Of a stretch of 64,000 nucleotides of DNA, positions 55,765-64,000 are shown one piece after another; the first letter of the stretch is position 1, and the number at the start of each line of letters is the position of its first letter. The position numbers were made by a program, and so were the translations under genes. The notes under the pieces were generated by a model. The model saw only the letters and a program-made list of their open reading frames with translations, searched no databases and was not told the origin of the DNA. This DNA comes from Gemmatimonadota bacterium (GTDB taxonomy: Bacteria; Gemmatimonadota; Gemmatimonadetes; Gemmatimonadales; Gemmatimonadaceae), in NCBI GenBank assembly GCA_040388625.1, contig JAZKBK010000004.1, forward strand, positions 620,001 through 684,000, written 5' to 3'.

Positions 55765-57305
55765 TGAACTTGCTCCTCCACGTCCCATACTATGCACTCA
55801 TCGAAGCGTCCGTTGGCAATCTCGGTCGCGATCACTCCGATGTCTCCGCTCATCACTCTGTCTCGATCGAGGTGCGGGACTACCTGGCGGACGATGCCAT
55901 GCGCTCGGGCCACGGCACAGGATGGCTTGAGCGGCGCGCGGAAATCGATCCCCTGCGCACCGCACATCATCTCGATCGCAAGCACGTTTCGCACGTTTGC
56001 AATGATGCGACGCGCCTTCCACGCTGCGCCCATCGCCATCGGCACCACGTCTTCCTTGCTCCCGTCGGTCGGGATCGAATCCACGCTGGAGGGATGCGCC
56101 AGCACTTTGCACTCGCTCGTGATCGACGCGGCGGTGACCTGCGCCATCATGAATCCCGAATTCGTGCCGGCATCCGGTGACAGAAATGCAGGCAACCCTT
56201 CGTTCAGGTCCGGATGAACCAGCCGATCGGTGCGACGCTCGCTGATAACTGCGAGATTGGTTGTCGCAATTGCGAGAAAGTCGAGCGCCATCGCAACTGC
56301 CTGTCCGTGAAAGTTTCCACCGCTCAACATCTCGCCGTCCTCGAACACCAGCGGATTGTCGGTCGCGGCGTTCAGCTCGCGCGACACCATCCCTTCGATC
56401 CATCGAAGCGCATCGAGCACGGGCCCGTGAACCTGCGGAACGCACCGCAATCCATACGCGTCCTGCACCCTGCGATCGTTCGACCTGTGCGACTCTCGAA
56501 TCTCGCTGTTGTCGAGGAGCAGCCGCATCACGCGCGCAGATTCCACCTGTCCGATCTGACCGCGCGCTTCCTGGATACGGGCGTCGAACGCCACCGGCGT
56601 ACCCTTGAGCGCTTCGAGCGACATCGCCGCAGCAACGTGCGCGGCGCGCCAGATTCGCTCTGCGTCGTGCACGAGCAACGCCGCGATGGCCGTGTGTGCC
56701 TGCGTCCCATTGATGAGGGTGATCCCTTCCTTGGGACCGAGCGTGATCGGTTCGAGTCCGCTCGCACGCAACATGTCGGCTGCGGGGCCGGACTGATCGC
56801 CCTTGAACAATAATCCTTCACCGATCATCGACAGCGCGAGATGCGCGAGCGGCGCGAGATCGCCGCTGGCGCCGACACTCCCCTGCTCGGGTACAGGCGG
56901 ATACAATCCGGCGTTCAGCATGCCGGCGAGCAGATCCACAAGTGCAGCGCGCGCCCCCGAATATCCCTTCGATATCACGTTCGCGCGCAGCAGCATCATC
57001 GCGCGCACCTCGGCTTCGCTCAACAGCGGTCCGACTCCCACCGCGTGCGATCTGATCAGATTCACCTGCAGCTCGGCGAGCCTGTTCGGCGGTATCGCGA
57101 TGTCCGACAACTTTCCGAACCCGGTCGTAACACCGTACACGACGTCATTGCGCTCCACGATGCTGGTGACGGTCGCATTCGATGCCGCCATCCGCGTCCG
57201 CGCGGCATCGGTCATCTCCACGCGCGCGAGTCCACGCGCTACGGCAATCACGTCGGCAATCCTGAGCGATCGCCCATCGATCCGTACCGTATCCGTGACG
57301 GTCAT
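55761..57305 (-). CDS. hutH: Histidine ammonia-lyase
   Basis: 514 residues; removes ammonia from histidine to give urocanate. The MIO prosthetic group forms from Ala-Ser-Gly at residues about 146-148 ([14 protein letters not shown]). The other active-site elements are [12 protein letters not shown] and the [19 protein letters not shown] region. The ATG at 57305 overlaps the hutG stop as ATGA, so hutG-hutH-hutU are translationally coupled. Longer upstream reading lacks homology. Confidence 0.96.
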   Translation of the reverse strand: MTVTDTVRIDGRSLRIADVIAVARGLARVEMTDAARTRMAASNATVTSIVERNDVVYGVTTGFGKLSDIAIPPNRLAELQVNLIRSHAVGVGPLLSEAEVRAMMLLRANVISKGYSGARAALVDLLAGMLNAGLYPPVPEQGSVGASGDLAPLAHLALSMIGEGLLFKGDQSGPAADMLRASGLEPITLGPKEGITLINGTQAHTAIAALLVHDAERIWRAAHVAAAMSLEALKGTPVAFDARIQEARGQIGQVESARVMRLLLDNSEIRESHRSNDRRVQDAYGLRCVPQVHGPVLDALRWIEGMVSRELNAATDNPLVFEDGEMLSGGNFHGQAVAMALDFLAIATTNLAVISERRTDRLVHPDLNEGLPAFLSPDAGTNSGFMMAQVTAASITSECKVLAHPSSVDSIPTDGSKEDVVPMAMGAAWKARRIIANVRNVLAIEMMCGAQGIDFRAPLKPSCAVARAHGIVRQVVPHLDRDRVMSGDIGVIATEIANGRFDECIVWDVEEQVQ

Positions 57306-58276
57306 GCCTTGCCTCGGCACAGCGCCATGCCGGTGAGAAATGTCAGCATCGCGTGCACTGCGACGCGCACGGTCGCACGTCGCGGATCCTGCGACGGATC
57401 GACCTCGACTATGTCGATCGCGCGCACTTTCGGATGACCGCCGAGTACGAGCAACATCTCGAACAGCTGCCACGACGTCATTCCACCCGGCACGAGCGCT
57501 GGGACGCCGGGTGCGAAGGCCTGGTCCAGCACGTCCATGTCGAGCGTCACGTACAGCGCATCCGCTCGCTCGTCCAGCAGGGACAGGGCCATGCGCGCGA
57601 TGTCTCCTGGAGGCGTGTGTGCGACCTCGCGTGCGGAGATCTGCGTGATGCCCGCGTCGCGCGCAACGTCGCGGTATGCGCGCGCATTCGCGAACGCGTG
57701 AAGACCAATCTGTACAATGTTGCGGCCTTCCAGCGTTCCCGATTCCAGCAATTGTCTGATCGGAGTTCCGTTACTCGGCCCACCATCGTCGAGATTGCGG
57801 AGATCCATGTGCGCGTCGAGCTGCACCAGTCCTGCAGTACCGCGCACGTGCGCGCGGAACGCCTCGATCGACGGCGCGGAGATCGAGTGGTCACCGCCCA
57901 TGACGACGGTGAGCGCACCCGAGGATTGCGCCAGCACCGCGGCAACGGCTTCGCCGATCCCCGCGCGCGATCGCGCGAGATCGGTCACGTGTACCCTGGC
58001 ATCGCCCGCGTCCCGGATGCTCAGCGCGGATGCGAGATCGACGTCGTGATCGAAGTTGTACGTCGATACCGCGCCGAACATCTCGCGCATTGCCTGCGGC
58101 GTTCCTGACGCACCGGAATGCGAGATGGACGTCTTGGACAGCGGTGCGCCGAGCAGGACGACGTCGACGGATTCCGTTCCATCCCACGGCCGGATCCACG
58201 AGGCGACCTTCGTTTCCAGATGGTCCCGGAAGAGCGGTGAGCCCGGCGGATTCAGAGGCATGTTTGATTGGGTCAC
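57302..58276 (-). CDS. hutG: Formimidoylglutamase (arginase/ureohydrolase family)
   Basis: 324 residues; last step of the short histidine pathway, hydrolysing N-formimino-glutamate to glutamate and formamide. The Mn-binding motifs are VMGGDHSIS, LDAHMDLR (D-A-H-x-D) and LDMDVLDQAFAPG (D-x-D). Family and position in the hut operon together identify it; sequence alone could be an agmatinase-like relative. It starts 3 bases after the mgtE stop. Confidence 0.9.
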   Translation of the reverse strand: MTQSNMPLNPPGSPLFRDHLETKVASWIRPWDGTESVDVVLLGAPLSKTSISHSGASGTPQAMREMFGAVSTYNFDHDVDLASALSIRDAGDARVHVTDLARSRAGIGEAVAAVLAQSSGALTVVMGGDHSISAPSIEAFRAHVRGTAGLVQLDAHMDLRNLDDGGPSNGTPIRQLLESGTLEGRNIVQIGLHAFANARAYRDVARDAGITQISAREVAHTPPGDIARMALSLLDERADALYVTLDMDVLDQAFAPGVPALVPGGMTSWQLFEMLLVLGGHPKVRAIDIVEVDPSQDPRRATVRVAVHAMLTFLTGMALCRGKA

Positions 58277-58279
58277 GCC

Positions 58280-59677
58280 TTACAATAACGTCCCTCGCAG
58301 GATTGCGTAGGCGACCGAGAAGTAGATGACCAGTCCGGTCACATCCACCAGCGTCGCGACGAACGGGGCGGATGCGCTGGCGGGGTCGAATCCGAGCCGC
58401 CGGAGCAGGAACGGGAGCATCGACCCGGCCATCGATCCGAAGGTGACCACCCCGACGAGCGAGACACCGATCGTGAGCGCGACGAGATTGTGGTGGGGAC
58501 CGTAATCATACCATCCGAGATGTTGCCACGTGAGAATTCGGATGACCCCGATGACGCCGAGCACTGTGCCGAGCGCCAGTCCGGTTGGCAGCTCCCGCAC
58601 CGCGACGCGCCACCAGTCGCGCAGTGAGAGCTCCCGCAGCGCGAGTGCACGAATGATGAGCGAAGTCGCCTGCGATCCGGAATTGCCGCCGGACGAGATG
58701 ATCAGTGGGATGAACAGCGCGAGCACCACCGCACGCGCGATCTCGGTCTGGAAATATCCCATCGCCGTCGCCGTGAGCATCTCACCGAGGAACAGCGCAG
58801 CGAGCCAACCGGCGCGCTTGCGCACCATGCCGAAGAGCGAGATGCGCAGGTACGGAACTTCGAGCGCGGCGACACCGCCGAATCGTTGGACATCTTCTGT
58901 CGTCTCGCGCACCATCGCATCGATCACGTCGTCGACAGTTGCCGCGCCGATCATCCTGCCGGTCTCGTCGACAACCGGAAGCGCGACGAGATTGTACTTG
59001 GAGATGAGCCGCGCGACATCTTCTTCACTCGTGAGCGGCGACGTGGAAAGTGGCTTGCGCGCGTCGCCGATGCTGCTGATCGGAGCGTTGCGATCGGCGA
59101 GCAGCAGGTCCTGCAGGTGCACCGAGCGCTCGAGCCTCCCGCTCACCGGATCGACCACGTACACAGCGTAGACGGCAGTTACGTCAGGCGCGAGTATGCG
59201 GACGCGCTCGATCGCATCGGCGACAGTGGTGTTCGCTGCAACGCTCACGAACTCCGTGGTCATGATCGCGCCAACCGATCCTTCCGGGTATACCAGTAAC
59301 GCATTGAGAACGGACCGGTCGGGCTCATCGATCGTGGCGAGCACCGCCTTTCGCTTGCCCGGGCTCAGCTCGCGCAGCAGATCGGCGCGCCGATCCGGCG
59401 CCATGGCGGCCACCAGCGCTCCGGCGATCCCCCTGTCCATGTGCTGGACGATGTCGTGCCGCCGGTCGAGCTCCGGCTCGTCCATCACATCTACCGCGAC
59501 GTCGAACGGAAGATTGGCCAGAACCCGCGCAGCCCTGGCCGGCTGCAGCTGATTCACCAGCTCGGCGATGTCGGCTGCGCGGAGCGGAGCGACCAGCTGG
59601 GCTAGCGTTTCAGGCTTGCTGGAGGCCTCGTACAGCGATTTGGCTGTGGGAGTTTCTTGCAGGACGGCGGTGGCCAT
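58280..59677 (-). CDS. mgtE: Magnesium transporter MgtE
   Basis: 465 residues. The N-terminal MgtE-N superhelix (AELVNQLQPARAARVLANLP and GKRKAVLATIDEP) precedes two CBS domains (IMTTEFVSVAANTTVADAIERV; ISSIGDARKPL...VVDETGRMIGA) and five membrane helices with the signature FIPLIISSGGNSGSQATSLIIRALA. The CBS region senses Mg and closes the pore. It is 3 bases from hutG, so mgtE is probably the first gene of the hut transcript. No magnesium riboswitch was recognised upstream. Confidence 0.95.
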   Translation of the reverse strand: MATAVLQETPTAKSLYEASSKPETLAQLVAPLRAADIAELVNQLQPARAARVLANLPFDVAVDVMDEPELDRRHDIVQHMDRGIAGALVAAMAPDRRADLLRELSPGKRKAVLATIDEPDRSVLNALLVYPEGSVGAIMTTEFVSVAANTTVADAIERVRILAPDVTAVYAVYVVDPVSGRLERSVHLQDLLLADRNAPISSIGDARKPLSTSPLTSEEDVARLISKYNLVALPVVDETGRMIGAATVDDVIDAMVRETTEDVQRFGGVAALEVPYLRISLFGMVRKRAGWLAALFLGEMLTATAMGYFQTEIARAVVLALFIPLIISSGGNSGSQATSLIIRALALRELSLRDWWRVAVRELPTGLALGTVLGVIGVIRILTWQHLGWYDYGPHHNLVALTIGVSLVGVVTFGSMAGSMLPFLLRRLGFDPASASAPFVATLVDVTGLVIYFSVAYAILRGTLL

Positions 59678-59992
59678 GCGAGGGTCGGATTGAAGTGTTG
59701 GACCGTTTCTGCGGGTGCGTAATTGCGAGTTACGAGCCTATGTTAACCGGCGGAGCCGAGAGGTGGGGAGGGAACCGATTCCTGCTCGCACCCAGCCAGG
59801 CCCATTCGGGCCCTCGTCATTCCCGCCACGCCCTCGTCATTCCCGCTACGCCCTCGTCATTCCCGGGAAAGCGGGAATCCACGTAGCCGTTTACGCAATC
59901 AACGCTGTCCACCATTCCAGCTCAGCCGGCGGCGCGGGGTGGCGCCGCGCCCTTGGCCCTGATTAAGTTGAAAGGCTGTACCATGAAGGCAT
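59678..59992. other. Intergenic gap holding a REP-like tandem repeat
   Basis: 315 bases without a gene, between mgtE (minus) and tRNA-Pro (plus). It holds the repeat at 59810-59880 and presumably the mgtE and tRNA-Pro promoters. No clear M-box or other riboswitch was found. Confidence 0.5.
59810..59880. repeat. Three 20-bp tandem units running into a REP-like hairpin
   Basis: Units start at 59810, 59830 and 59850 with a shared core GCCCTCGTCATTCCCG. The third unit runs into ATTCCCGGGAAAGCGGGAAT, a hairpin (59859-59878) of the same family as 52100-52127. This seems to be a tandem amplification of one arm of the REP element. Confidence 0.8.
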
Positions 59993-60066
59993 CGGGGTGT
60001 AGCGTAGCCCGGTAGCGCGCTTGCTTCGGGAGCAAGAGGTCGCCGGTTCAAATCCGGCCACCCCGA
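59993..60066 (+). tRNA. tRNA-Pro (anticodon CGG)
   Basis: 74-base cloverleaf. Acceptor CGGGGTG/CACCCCG with the C1-G72 pair characteristic of proline tRNA, anticodon stem CTTGC/GCAAG with loop TTCGGGA (CGG), T-loop TTCAAAT, discriminator A. Confidence 0.97.
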
Positions 60067-60102
60067 CTGATCTGTAAATCCCGCTCCAACAACAAGTTAC
60101 AA

Positions 60103-60136
60103 GCGAAACGCCGATCGACATCGATCGGCGTTTCGC
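60103..60136. terminator. Long hairpin downstream of tRNA-Pro
   Basis: A perfect 16-bp stem (GCGAAACGCCGATCGA/TCGATCGGCGTTTCGC) with a 2-base centre sits 36 bases past tRNA-Pro and before the convergent MDR gene stop. It likely ends both transcripts. Confidence 0.65.
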
Positions 60137-60265
60137 GCATCTGAGATCCCACGCGCAATCGATCAGGTCTTGATCGGCCCGATGTCCAAGCGATCACGAA
60201 GATCGACTCGGCTGACGTGCGGCAATCCACCCAGGAGGGCAGAATCGCTCGCCCTCCCAGACTCC

Positions 60266-61183
60266 TTACAGAAGAACGCGGATGACCGGCTTCCCCGCGC
60301 GCCGCTGGGTCGAGTTGAAGGCTGCGACCGCATCGTCGAGGGTCGAGACATTTCCGATGTTCGTCCGCAGTCGTCCGTCCCGCACCCGCTGGACAATCTC
60401 ACTCAGTTGGGCACGATCGGACTCGACGACGAAGTCGACCGCAAGGCCGTCAACGGGCCGCGCCTCCGACGGCCCAACGATCGACACCAGCGTTCCTCCG
60501 GCTCGAATCAGGCGCGCAGACCGCTTCCCGATGTCGCCGCCGATGACATCGAACACGAGATCGACGCTGCCGACGTCTTCCAGCGTGTCGCTGTCGAGGT
60601 CTACAAACTCCTGCGCACCGAAGTCGAGCGCCTTCTGACGGTCGGCCCCGCGTCCGGTGCCGATGACGTGGGCCCCGATCTCTCGTGCGAGCTGCGTCAC
60701 CATCGAGCCGACCGCGCCGGCCGCGCCGTGCGCGATTACACTCTGCCCCGCCCGAAGGCGGCCCTGCTCGAACAGTCCCTGCCACGCGGTGAGTCCCGAG
60801 ATCGGCAGGCTCGCGCCCACGGTGAAGTCGACGTCGCCCGGCAGCGGCGCGAGATTACGTGCCTCGATCGCCACGTACTCGGCAAGGGTGCCGTTGCGAT
60901 ACCAGTCCGCAAGGCCGAACACGCGCTGTCCTATCGACAGTCCCGTCGTACCGTAGCCGAGTGCGGTGACGACTCCAGCCAGCTCGTGGCCGGGAATCGA
61001 CGGTGTTCGATCGCGGTCACGGCGATCGGTCCAGGTCGAGGGCCATGTCAGCTCGGTCGGAACGAATCCCGACGCATGAATCTGAACGACAACGTCGTTT
61101 ATCGCTGCCGCCGGCGCGGGCTGCTCGGTCAACTTCATCCCGGCCGTTCCCGCGGTCTGGTCCGTCACAACGATTGCCTTCAT
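60266..61183 (-). CDS. Quinone-oxidoreductase-like MDR (zinc-free alcohol-dehydrogenase fold)
   Basis: 305 residues. The start MKAIVVTDQTAGT at 61183 is fixed by a strong AAGGAGG (61192-61198) 8 bases upstream. The NADPH-binding site is SVIAHGAAGAVGSMVTQLARE. The short N-terminal domain has no zinc cysteines. It is a medium-chain NADPH-dependent oxidoreductase of the quinone-reductase or enoyl-reductase kind; substrate unknown. Confidence 0.87.
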   Translation of the reverse strand: MKAIVVTDQTAGTAGMKLTEQPAPAAAINDVVVQIHASGFVPTELTWPSTWTDRRDRDRTPSIPGHELAGVVTALGYGTTGLSIGQRVFGLADWYRNGTLAEYVAIEARNLAPLPGDVDFTVGASLPISGLTAWQGLFEQGRLRAGQSVIAHGAAGAVGSMVTQLAREIGAHVIGTGRGADRQKALDFGAQEFVDLDSDTLEDVGSVDLVFDVIGGDIGKRSARLIRAGGTLVSIVGPSEARPVDGLAVDFVVESDRAQLSEIVQRVRDGRLRTNIGNVSTLDDAVAAFNSTQRRAGKPVIRVLL

Positions 61184-61191
61184 TGGAATTG

Positions 61192-61198
61192 CCTCCTT
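61192..61198 (-). promoter_or_regulatory. Strong Shine-Dalgarno of the MDR gene
   Basis: AAGGAGG on the minus strand lies 8 bases before ATG at 61183. It is the best ribosome-binding site seen in the window and rules out the longer in-frame start at 61261. Confidence 0.85.
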
Positions 61199-61349
61199 GG
61201 TCATTTGCCTCTGTCGAAAGGACGGAGTGATCATGAGCGTGTGTAGCCGTCCGACAACCACTACATCTCGTTGGCGTATCTGGCACGCACACGCGTGCGG
61301 GTAGCCATAGAACGAGTAGTTTCATGGAAGGCTCAACACACAGGCTGCG

Positions 61350-62690
61350 ATGGACAGTGCGCTAGTTGTAGATCGCCTTCAGTTCGCCTTCACAATTACA
61401 TATCACTACCTCTTTCCGCAACTGACGATGGGGCTGGCGCTCCTCATCCTCGTGCTGAAGACGCTCGCGCTCAGGACTGGAAATGAGCGATACGGCGATT
61501 CCGCTCGCTTCTGGGCCCGCATCTTCGGAATCAACTTCGCGTTCGGCGTGGTCACTGGGATTCCGATGGAATTCCAGTTCGGCACAAACTGGGCTGCGTT
61601 CTCAAAGTTCGCAGGCGGCGTGATCGGGCAAACACTGGCCATGGAAGGAATGTTCGCGTTCTTTCTCGAATCATCCTTCCTCGGTCTCTTTCTATTCCGA
61701 GAGCGCCGGCTCGGGCCTCGCGGACACTGGGTTGCGGCGTTGCTGGTCTTCCTGGGCTCATGGCTGTCGGGTTACTTCATCGTGGTGACCGACGCCTGGA
61801 TGCAACACCCGGTCGCGAACCAGGTCATGCCGGATGGAAGCGTACAACTCGCGAGTTTCGGTGCGCTCCTCAGCAATCCGTGGGGTCTCTGGCAGTATGC
61901 CCACACGATGAGCGGCGCGGCGATTACCGGCTCGGTGGTGATGGCGAGCGTTGGCGCGTTCTACGTCCTCTCAGGCCGAGCGACCAGGCACGGCCAGATA
62001 TTCCTGAAGGTGGGAATTCTCGCGGGCTGCCTGTTCTCACTGCTGCAGCTGTTCCCGACCGGGGACCGCCAGGGGAAGATGGTCGCCGAATATCAGCCGG
62101 TGACGCTTGCTGCGATGGAGGCCGTATTCACGACGGGGCCGGGCGTGCCGCTGGTGATCATCGGTCAGCCCAACATGCGCGACAGGTCGTTGGACAATCC
62201 GATTACGGTCCCGAAGATGTTGAGTTTCCTGACCTACCGGCGTTGGGACGCATCTGTGCGCGGACTCGACGCCTTCCCCGCCGATACGTGGCCCGACAAC
62301 GTACCACTCCTCTACTACGCCTACCACATCATGGTCGGCCTCGGCACAATCATGATCGCGGTGTTACTGGTCGGTACGCTTCTGCTGTGGCGGGGAACTC
62401 TCGATAAGAACCGCTGGATGCTCTGGATACTGATGCTCATGCTGCCGTTCCCGTATATCGCGAACACCGCGGGCTGGCTGACGGCGGAGATCGGTCGCCA
62501 ACCATGGCTCGTCTACGGGCTCATGCGCACGTCACACGGCCTTTCGCCGGAAGTGTCGGCGGGTAATGGCCTCTTCACGCTTCTGGGCTTCATGGGGATG
62601 TATGCCGTGCTGACGATTCTGTTTCTCTTCCTCATCTACCGCGAGATCGAGCAGGGCCCCGCTGCTGCCGGTCGACCGGCGACAGCCTAG
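61350..62690 (+). CDS. cydA: Cytochrome bd ubiquinol oxidase subunit I (short Q-loop)
   Basis: 446 residues, nine helices expected. The conserved N-terminal segment is LQFAFTITYHYLFPQLTMGLALLI with the heme b595/d His; GSWLSGYFIVVTDAWMQHPV and the heme ligand region follow; TAGWLTAEIGRQPW is the classical C-terminal signature. The Q-loop is short, as in cyanide-insensitive-oxidase-type enzymes. It oxidises quinol and reduces oxygen to water in the cytoplasmic membrane. cydB follows after 12 bases. Confidence 0.96.
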   Translation: MDSALVVDRLQFAFTITYHYLFPQLTMGLALLILVLKTLALRTGNERYGDSARFWARIFGINFAFGVVTGIPMEFQFGTNWAAFSKFAGGVIGQTLAMEGMFAFFLESSFLGLFLFRERRLGPRGHWVAALLVFLGSWLSGYFIVVTDAWMQHPVANQVMPDGSVQLASFGALLSNPWGLWQYAHTMSGAAITGSVVMASVGAFYVLSGRATRHGQIFLKVGILAGCLFSLLQLFPTGDRQGKMVAEYQPVTLAAMEAVFTTGPGVPLVIIGQPNMRDRSLDNPITVPKMLSFLTYRRWDASVRGLDAFPADTWPDNVPLLYYAYHIMVGLGTIMIAVLLVGTLLLWRGTLDKNRWMLWILMLMLPFPYIANTAGWLTAEIGRQPWLVYGLMRTSHGLSPEVSAGNGLFTLLGFMGMYAVLTILFLFLIYREIEQGPAAAGRPATA

Positions 62691-62702
62691 GCAGGCGCAA
62701 CG

Positions 62703-63746
62703 ATGGCGACGGCCTTTTTTGTGATTGTTGCATTGATGCTCATGATCTATTCAGTGCTCGACGGCTTCGATCTGGGAGTCGGAGCAATTCACTGGCTTGT
62801 GGGCCGCACGAGCGACGAGCGTCGCCTGGTGCTAAGCGCAATCGGCCCTGTTTGGGATGGCAATGAAGTCTGGCTGATTGCAGCTGGCGGAACGTTGTAT
62901 TTCGCCTTCCCGGCACTTTACGCATCAAGCTTCAGCGGCTTCTATCTCCCGCTCACAATGGTGCTGTGGCTGCTCATGCTTCGCGGTATCAGCATCGAGG
63001 TAAGATCCCATGTAAACGACCCGCTCTGGCACGGCTTCTACGATTTTGTGTTCACGCTTTCTGGAGCACTGCTCGCCATCTTCCTCGGTGCTGCGCTCGG
63101 CAACGTGATCCGCGGCGTGCCGCTGAACTCGGACGGCTATTTCTTCGAGCCGCTCTGGACGACGTTTCGAGTCACGGGCCGGCCAGGAATTCTGGACTGG
63201 TACACCACGTTGATCGGTGTGATGTCGTTAGTGACGTTGGCAAACCACGGCGCGCACTGGCTCGCACTCAAGACTGAAGAGCCGCTGCGCGGACGAGCGC
63301 GTCGCATTGCAACAACTCTCTGGTGGATCGTAGCTCTTGTTACCGTAGTGGGATTTTTTGCCACGGTCCGGGTGCGTCCGACGATTCTCGATAACTATCG
63401 CGTGCTCGGCTTGGGGTGGTTGATACCCGTCGTCGCTCTTGGTGGGCTGGCTGGAATGGCTTGGTTTGGTGCGCGCCACAACGATCTGTTCGCCTTCGTC
63501 TCGTCCAGTCTTTACATCGCCGGCATGCTGGGTGGAATCGCGTTTGGCATGTATCCAACGCTGCTCCCCGCGACGACCGATCCAGCGAACAGCCTGACCA
63601 TCGCAAACAGCGCGGCCGGTGCATATGGCCTCCGGATCGGTCTTATCTGGTGGATGATGAGCGCCGTGCTCGTCGTGGGCTATTTCGGCTATCTGTACTG
63701 GATGTTCCGGCACCGCGTGAGCGCTGCAGATAACGCCGGTCATTGA
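62703..63746 (+). CDS. cydB: Cytochrome bd ubiquinol oxidase subunit II
   Basis: 347 residues. The N-terminal signature is LMLMIYSVLDGFDLGVGAIHW, followed by GPVWDGNEVWLIAAGGTLYFAFPALYA. Eight helices are expected. Partner of the preceding gene in the oxidase, which lacks a visible CydX or the CydCD exporter in the window. The stop at 63746 faces a convergent partial gene. Confidence 0.96.
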   Translation: MATAFFVIVALMLMIYSVLDGFDLGVGAIHWLVGRTSDERRLVLSAIGPVWDGNEVWLIAAGGTLYFAFPALYASSFSGFYLPLTMVLWLLMLRGISIEVRSHVNDPLWHGFYDFVFTLSGALLAIFLGAALGNVIRGVPLNSDGYFFEPLWTTFRVTGRPGILDWYTTLIGVMSLVTLANHGAHWLALKTEEPLRGRARRIATTLWWIVALVTVVGFFATVRVRPTILDNYRVLGLGWLIPVVALGGLAGMAWFGARHNDLFAFVSSSLYIAGMLGGIAFGMYPTLLPATTDPANSLTIANSAAGAYGLRIGLIWWMMSAVLVVGYFGYLYWMFRHRVSAADNAGH

Positions 63747-63813
63747 TTCTTCACATGGAATGTCGCCGTCGTGCTCGGATCCGCGTTGTTTTCCACTTTC
63801 CGCCTGATCGTCG

Positions 63814-64000
63814 CTAGATCAACCTCCGGCGCAGCAACACCGTCTTGAGGAGTTGCGTGACGGTCATGTACGCCACGGCCGTCGCGAGCAGAAACGGCCA
63901 GTACAGGGACGGCAGTCTGACAAGGCCAAGCGATGATGCGAATGGAGAAAACGGCAGCCATGCGCCGATTGCCATTACCGTGATGCTCGTCGCAATGAGT
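63814..64000 (-). CDS. mgtA: C-terminal end of a magnesium-transporting P-type ATPase (partial)
   Basis: Only the last 62 codons are in view; the gene starts beyond base 64000. The reading LIATSITVMAIGAWLPFSP, then FASSLGLVRLPSLYWPFLL, then YMTVTQLLKTVLLRRRLI, followed by a TAG stop, matches the final membrane helices and the K-x-x-x-x-R-R tail of MgtA/MgtB-type ATPases. Convergent with cydB, from which it is 67 bases away. It would make a second magnesium uptake route besides mgtE. Confidence 0.8.
   Translation of the reverse strand, partial: LIATSITVMAIGAWLPFSPFASSLGLVRLPSLYWPFLLATAVAYMTVTQLLKTVLLRRRLI

Noticed and set aside
59678..59809. Magnesium riboswitch (M-box or ykoK) before mgtE
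   Set aside because: No conserved M-box core blocks could be matched in the leader.
59810..59880. CRISPR array
   Set aside because: The three units are directly abutting 20-bp tandem repeats without spacers and no cas genes are near.
60170..61246. Long plus-strand open frame opposite the MDR gene
   Set aside because: The minus-strand frame has a full MDR fold and a strong Shine-Dalgarno; the plus-strand translation has no recognisable features and is arginine-rich, typical of a GC-rich antisense frame.

Overview
This is a high-GC bacterial chromosome segment. The gene content points to Gemmatimonadota or a close relative: a SusC/SusD-type outer-membrane pair outside Bacteroidota, several secreted zinc metallopeptidases with Ig-like or DUF5117-type architecture, many lipoproteins, and REP-like palindromes in the gaps. 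The phylum is an inference from gene content; no rRNA gene is present. No phage, insertion sequence, integrase, CRISPR array or classical defence system was seen.

Layout. (1) 1-3956, minus strand: an envelope/energy block of mlaF-like ABC ATPase, an AraC-type regulator with a receiver-like front half, atpA and a partial atpG. A perfect CRP-type palindrome sits just upstream of atpA. (2) 4038-34016: about 30 kb of surface-polysaccharide genes, mostly on the minus strand and very tightly packed, with many 4-base ATGA/GTGA stop-start overlaps. It encodes five GT-C-like polytopic membrane glycosyltransferase candidates, GT2 and GT4 glycosyltransferases, a flippase, two UDP-galactopyranose-mutase-like flavoproteins, a decaprenyl-phosphate phosphoribosyltransferase-like UbiA protein, two nucleotide-sugar epimerases, a deacetylase, a glycosidase-like lipoprotein, methyltransferases, a HAD phosphatase and a tandem pair of related small membrane proteins. 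The recurrence of GT-C enzymes with a DPM-like GT2 and the UbiA protein suggests a polymer built largely from polyprenyl-phosphate-linked sugars.

(3) 34213-36006: a primary-type sigma-70 factor with hairpins behind it, and a divergent four-tRNA cluster (Ala-GGC, Gly-GCC, Val-GAC, Arg-ACG) interrupted by a long palindrome. (4) 36022-38004: a PAS histidine kinase next to an RsbQ-type alpha/beta hydrolase with the Ser96/Asp219/His247 triad. This looks like an RsbQ-PAS sensing module wired to a kinase instead of the PP2C phosphatase of Bacillus. (5) 38174-52073: a leucine-carboxyl-methyltransferase-like protein, a DUF481 beta-barrel, lipoproteins, two zinc metallopeptidases, a secreted M24 Xaa-Pro peptidase, a stand-alone TonB-plug-like lipoprotein and the SusC/SusD pair; together they suggest extracellular protein or peptide use.

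(6) 52157-59677: a ferric-reductase-like membrane protein, then a complete histidine-degradation operon (hutG-hutH-hutU-hutI) directly preceded by mgtE. (7) 59810-64000: a REP-like tandem repeat, tRNA-Pro(CGG), a quinone-oxidoreductase-like MDR enzyme, cytochrome bd oxidase cydAB, and the C-terminal tail of a magnesium P-type ATPase that runs off the window.

The most unusual items are the RsbQ/PAS-kinase pair, the paralogous small membrane proteins in the polysaccharide island, the lipid-linked-pentose signature of that island, the plug-only lipoprotein beside SusCD, and the CRP-like palindrome at the atpA promoter. No wholly novel system is demonstrated by sequence alone.
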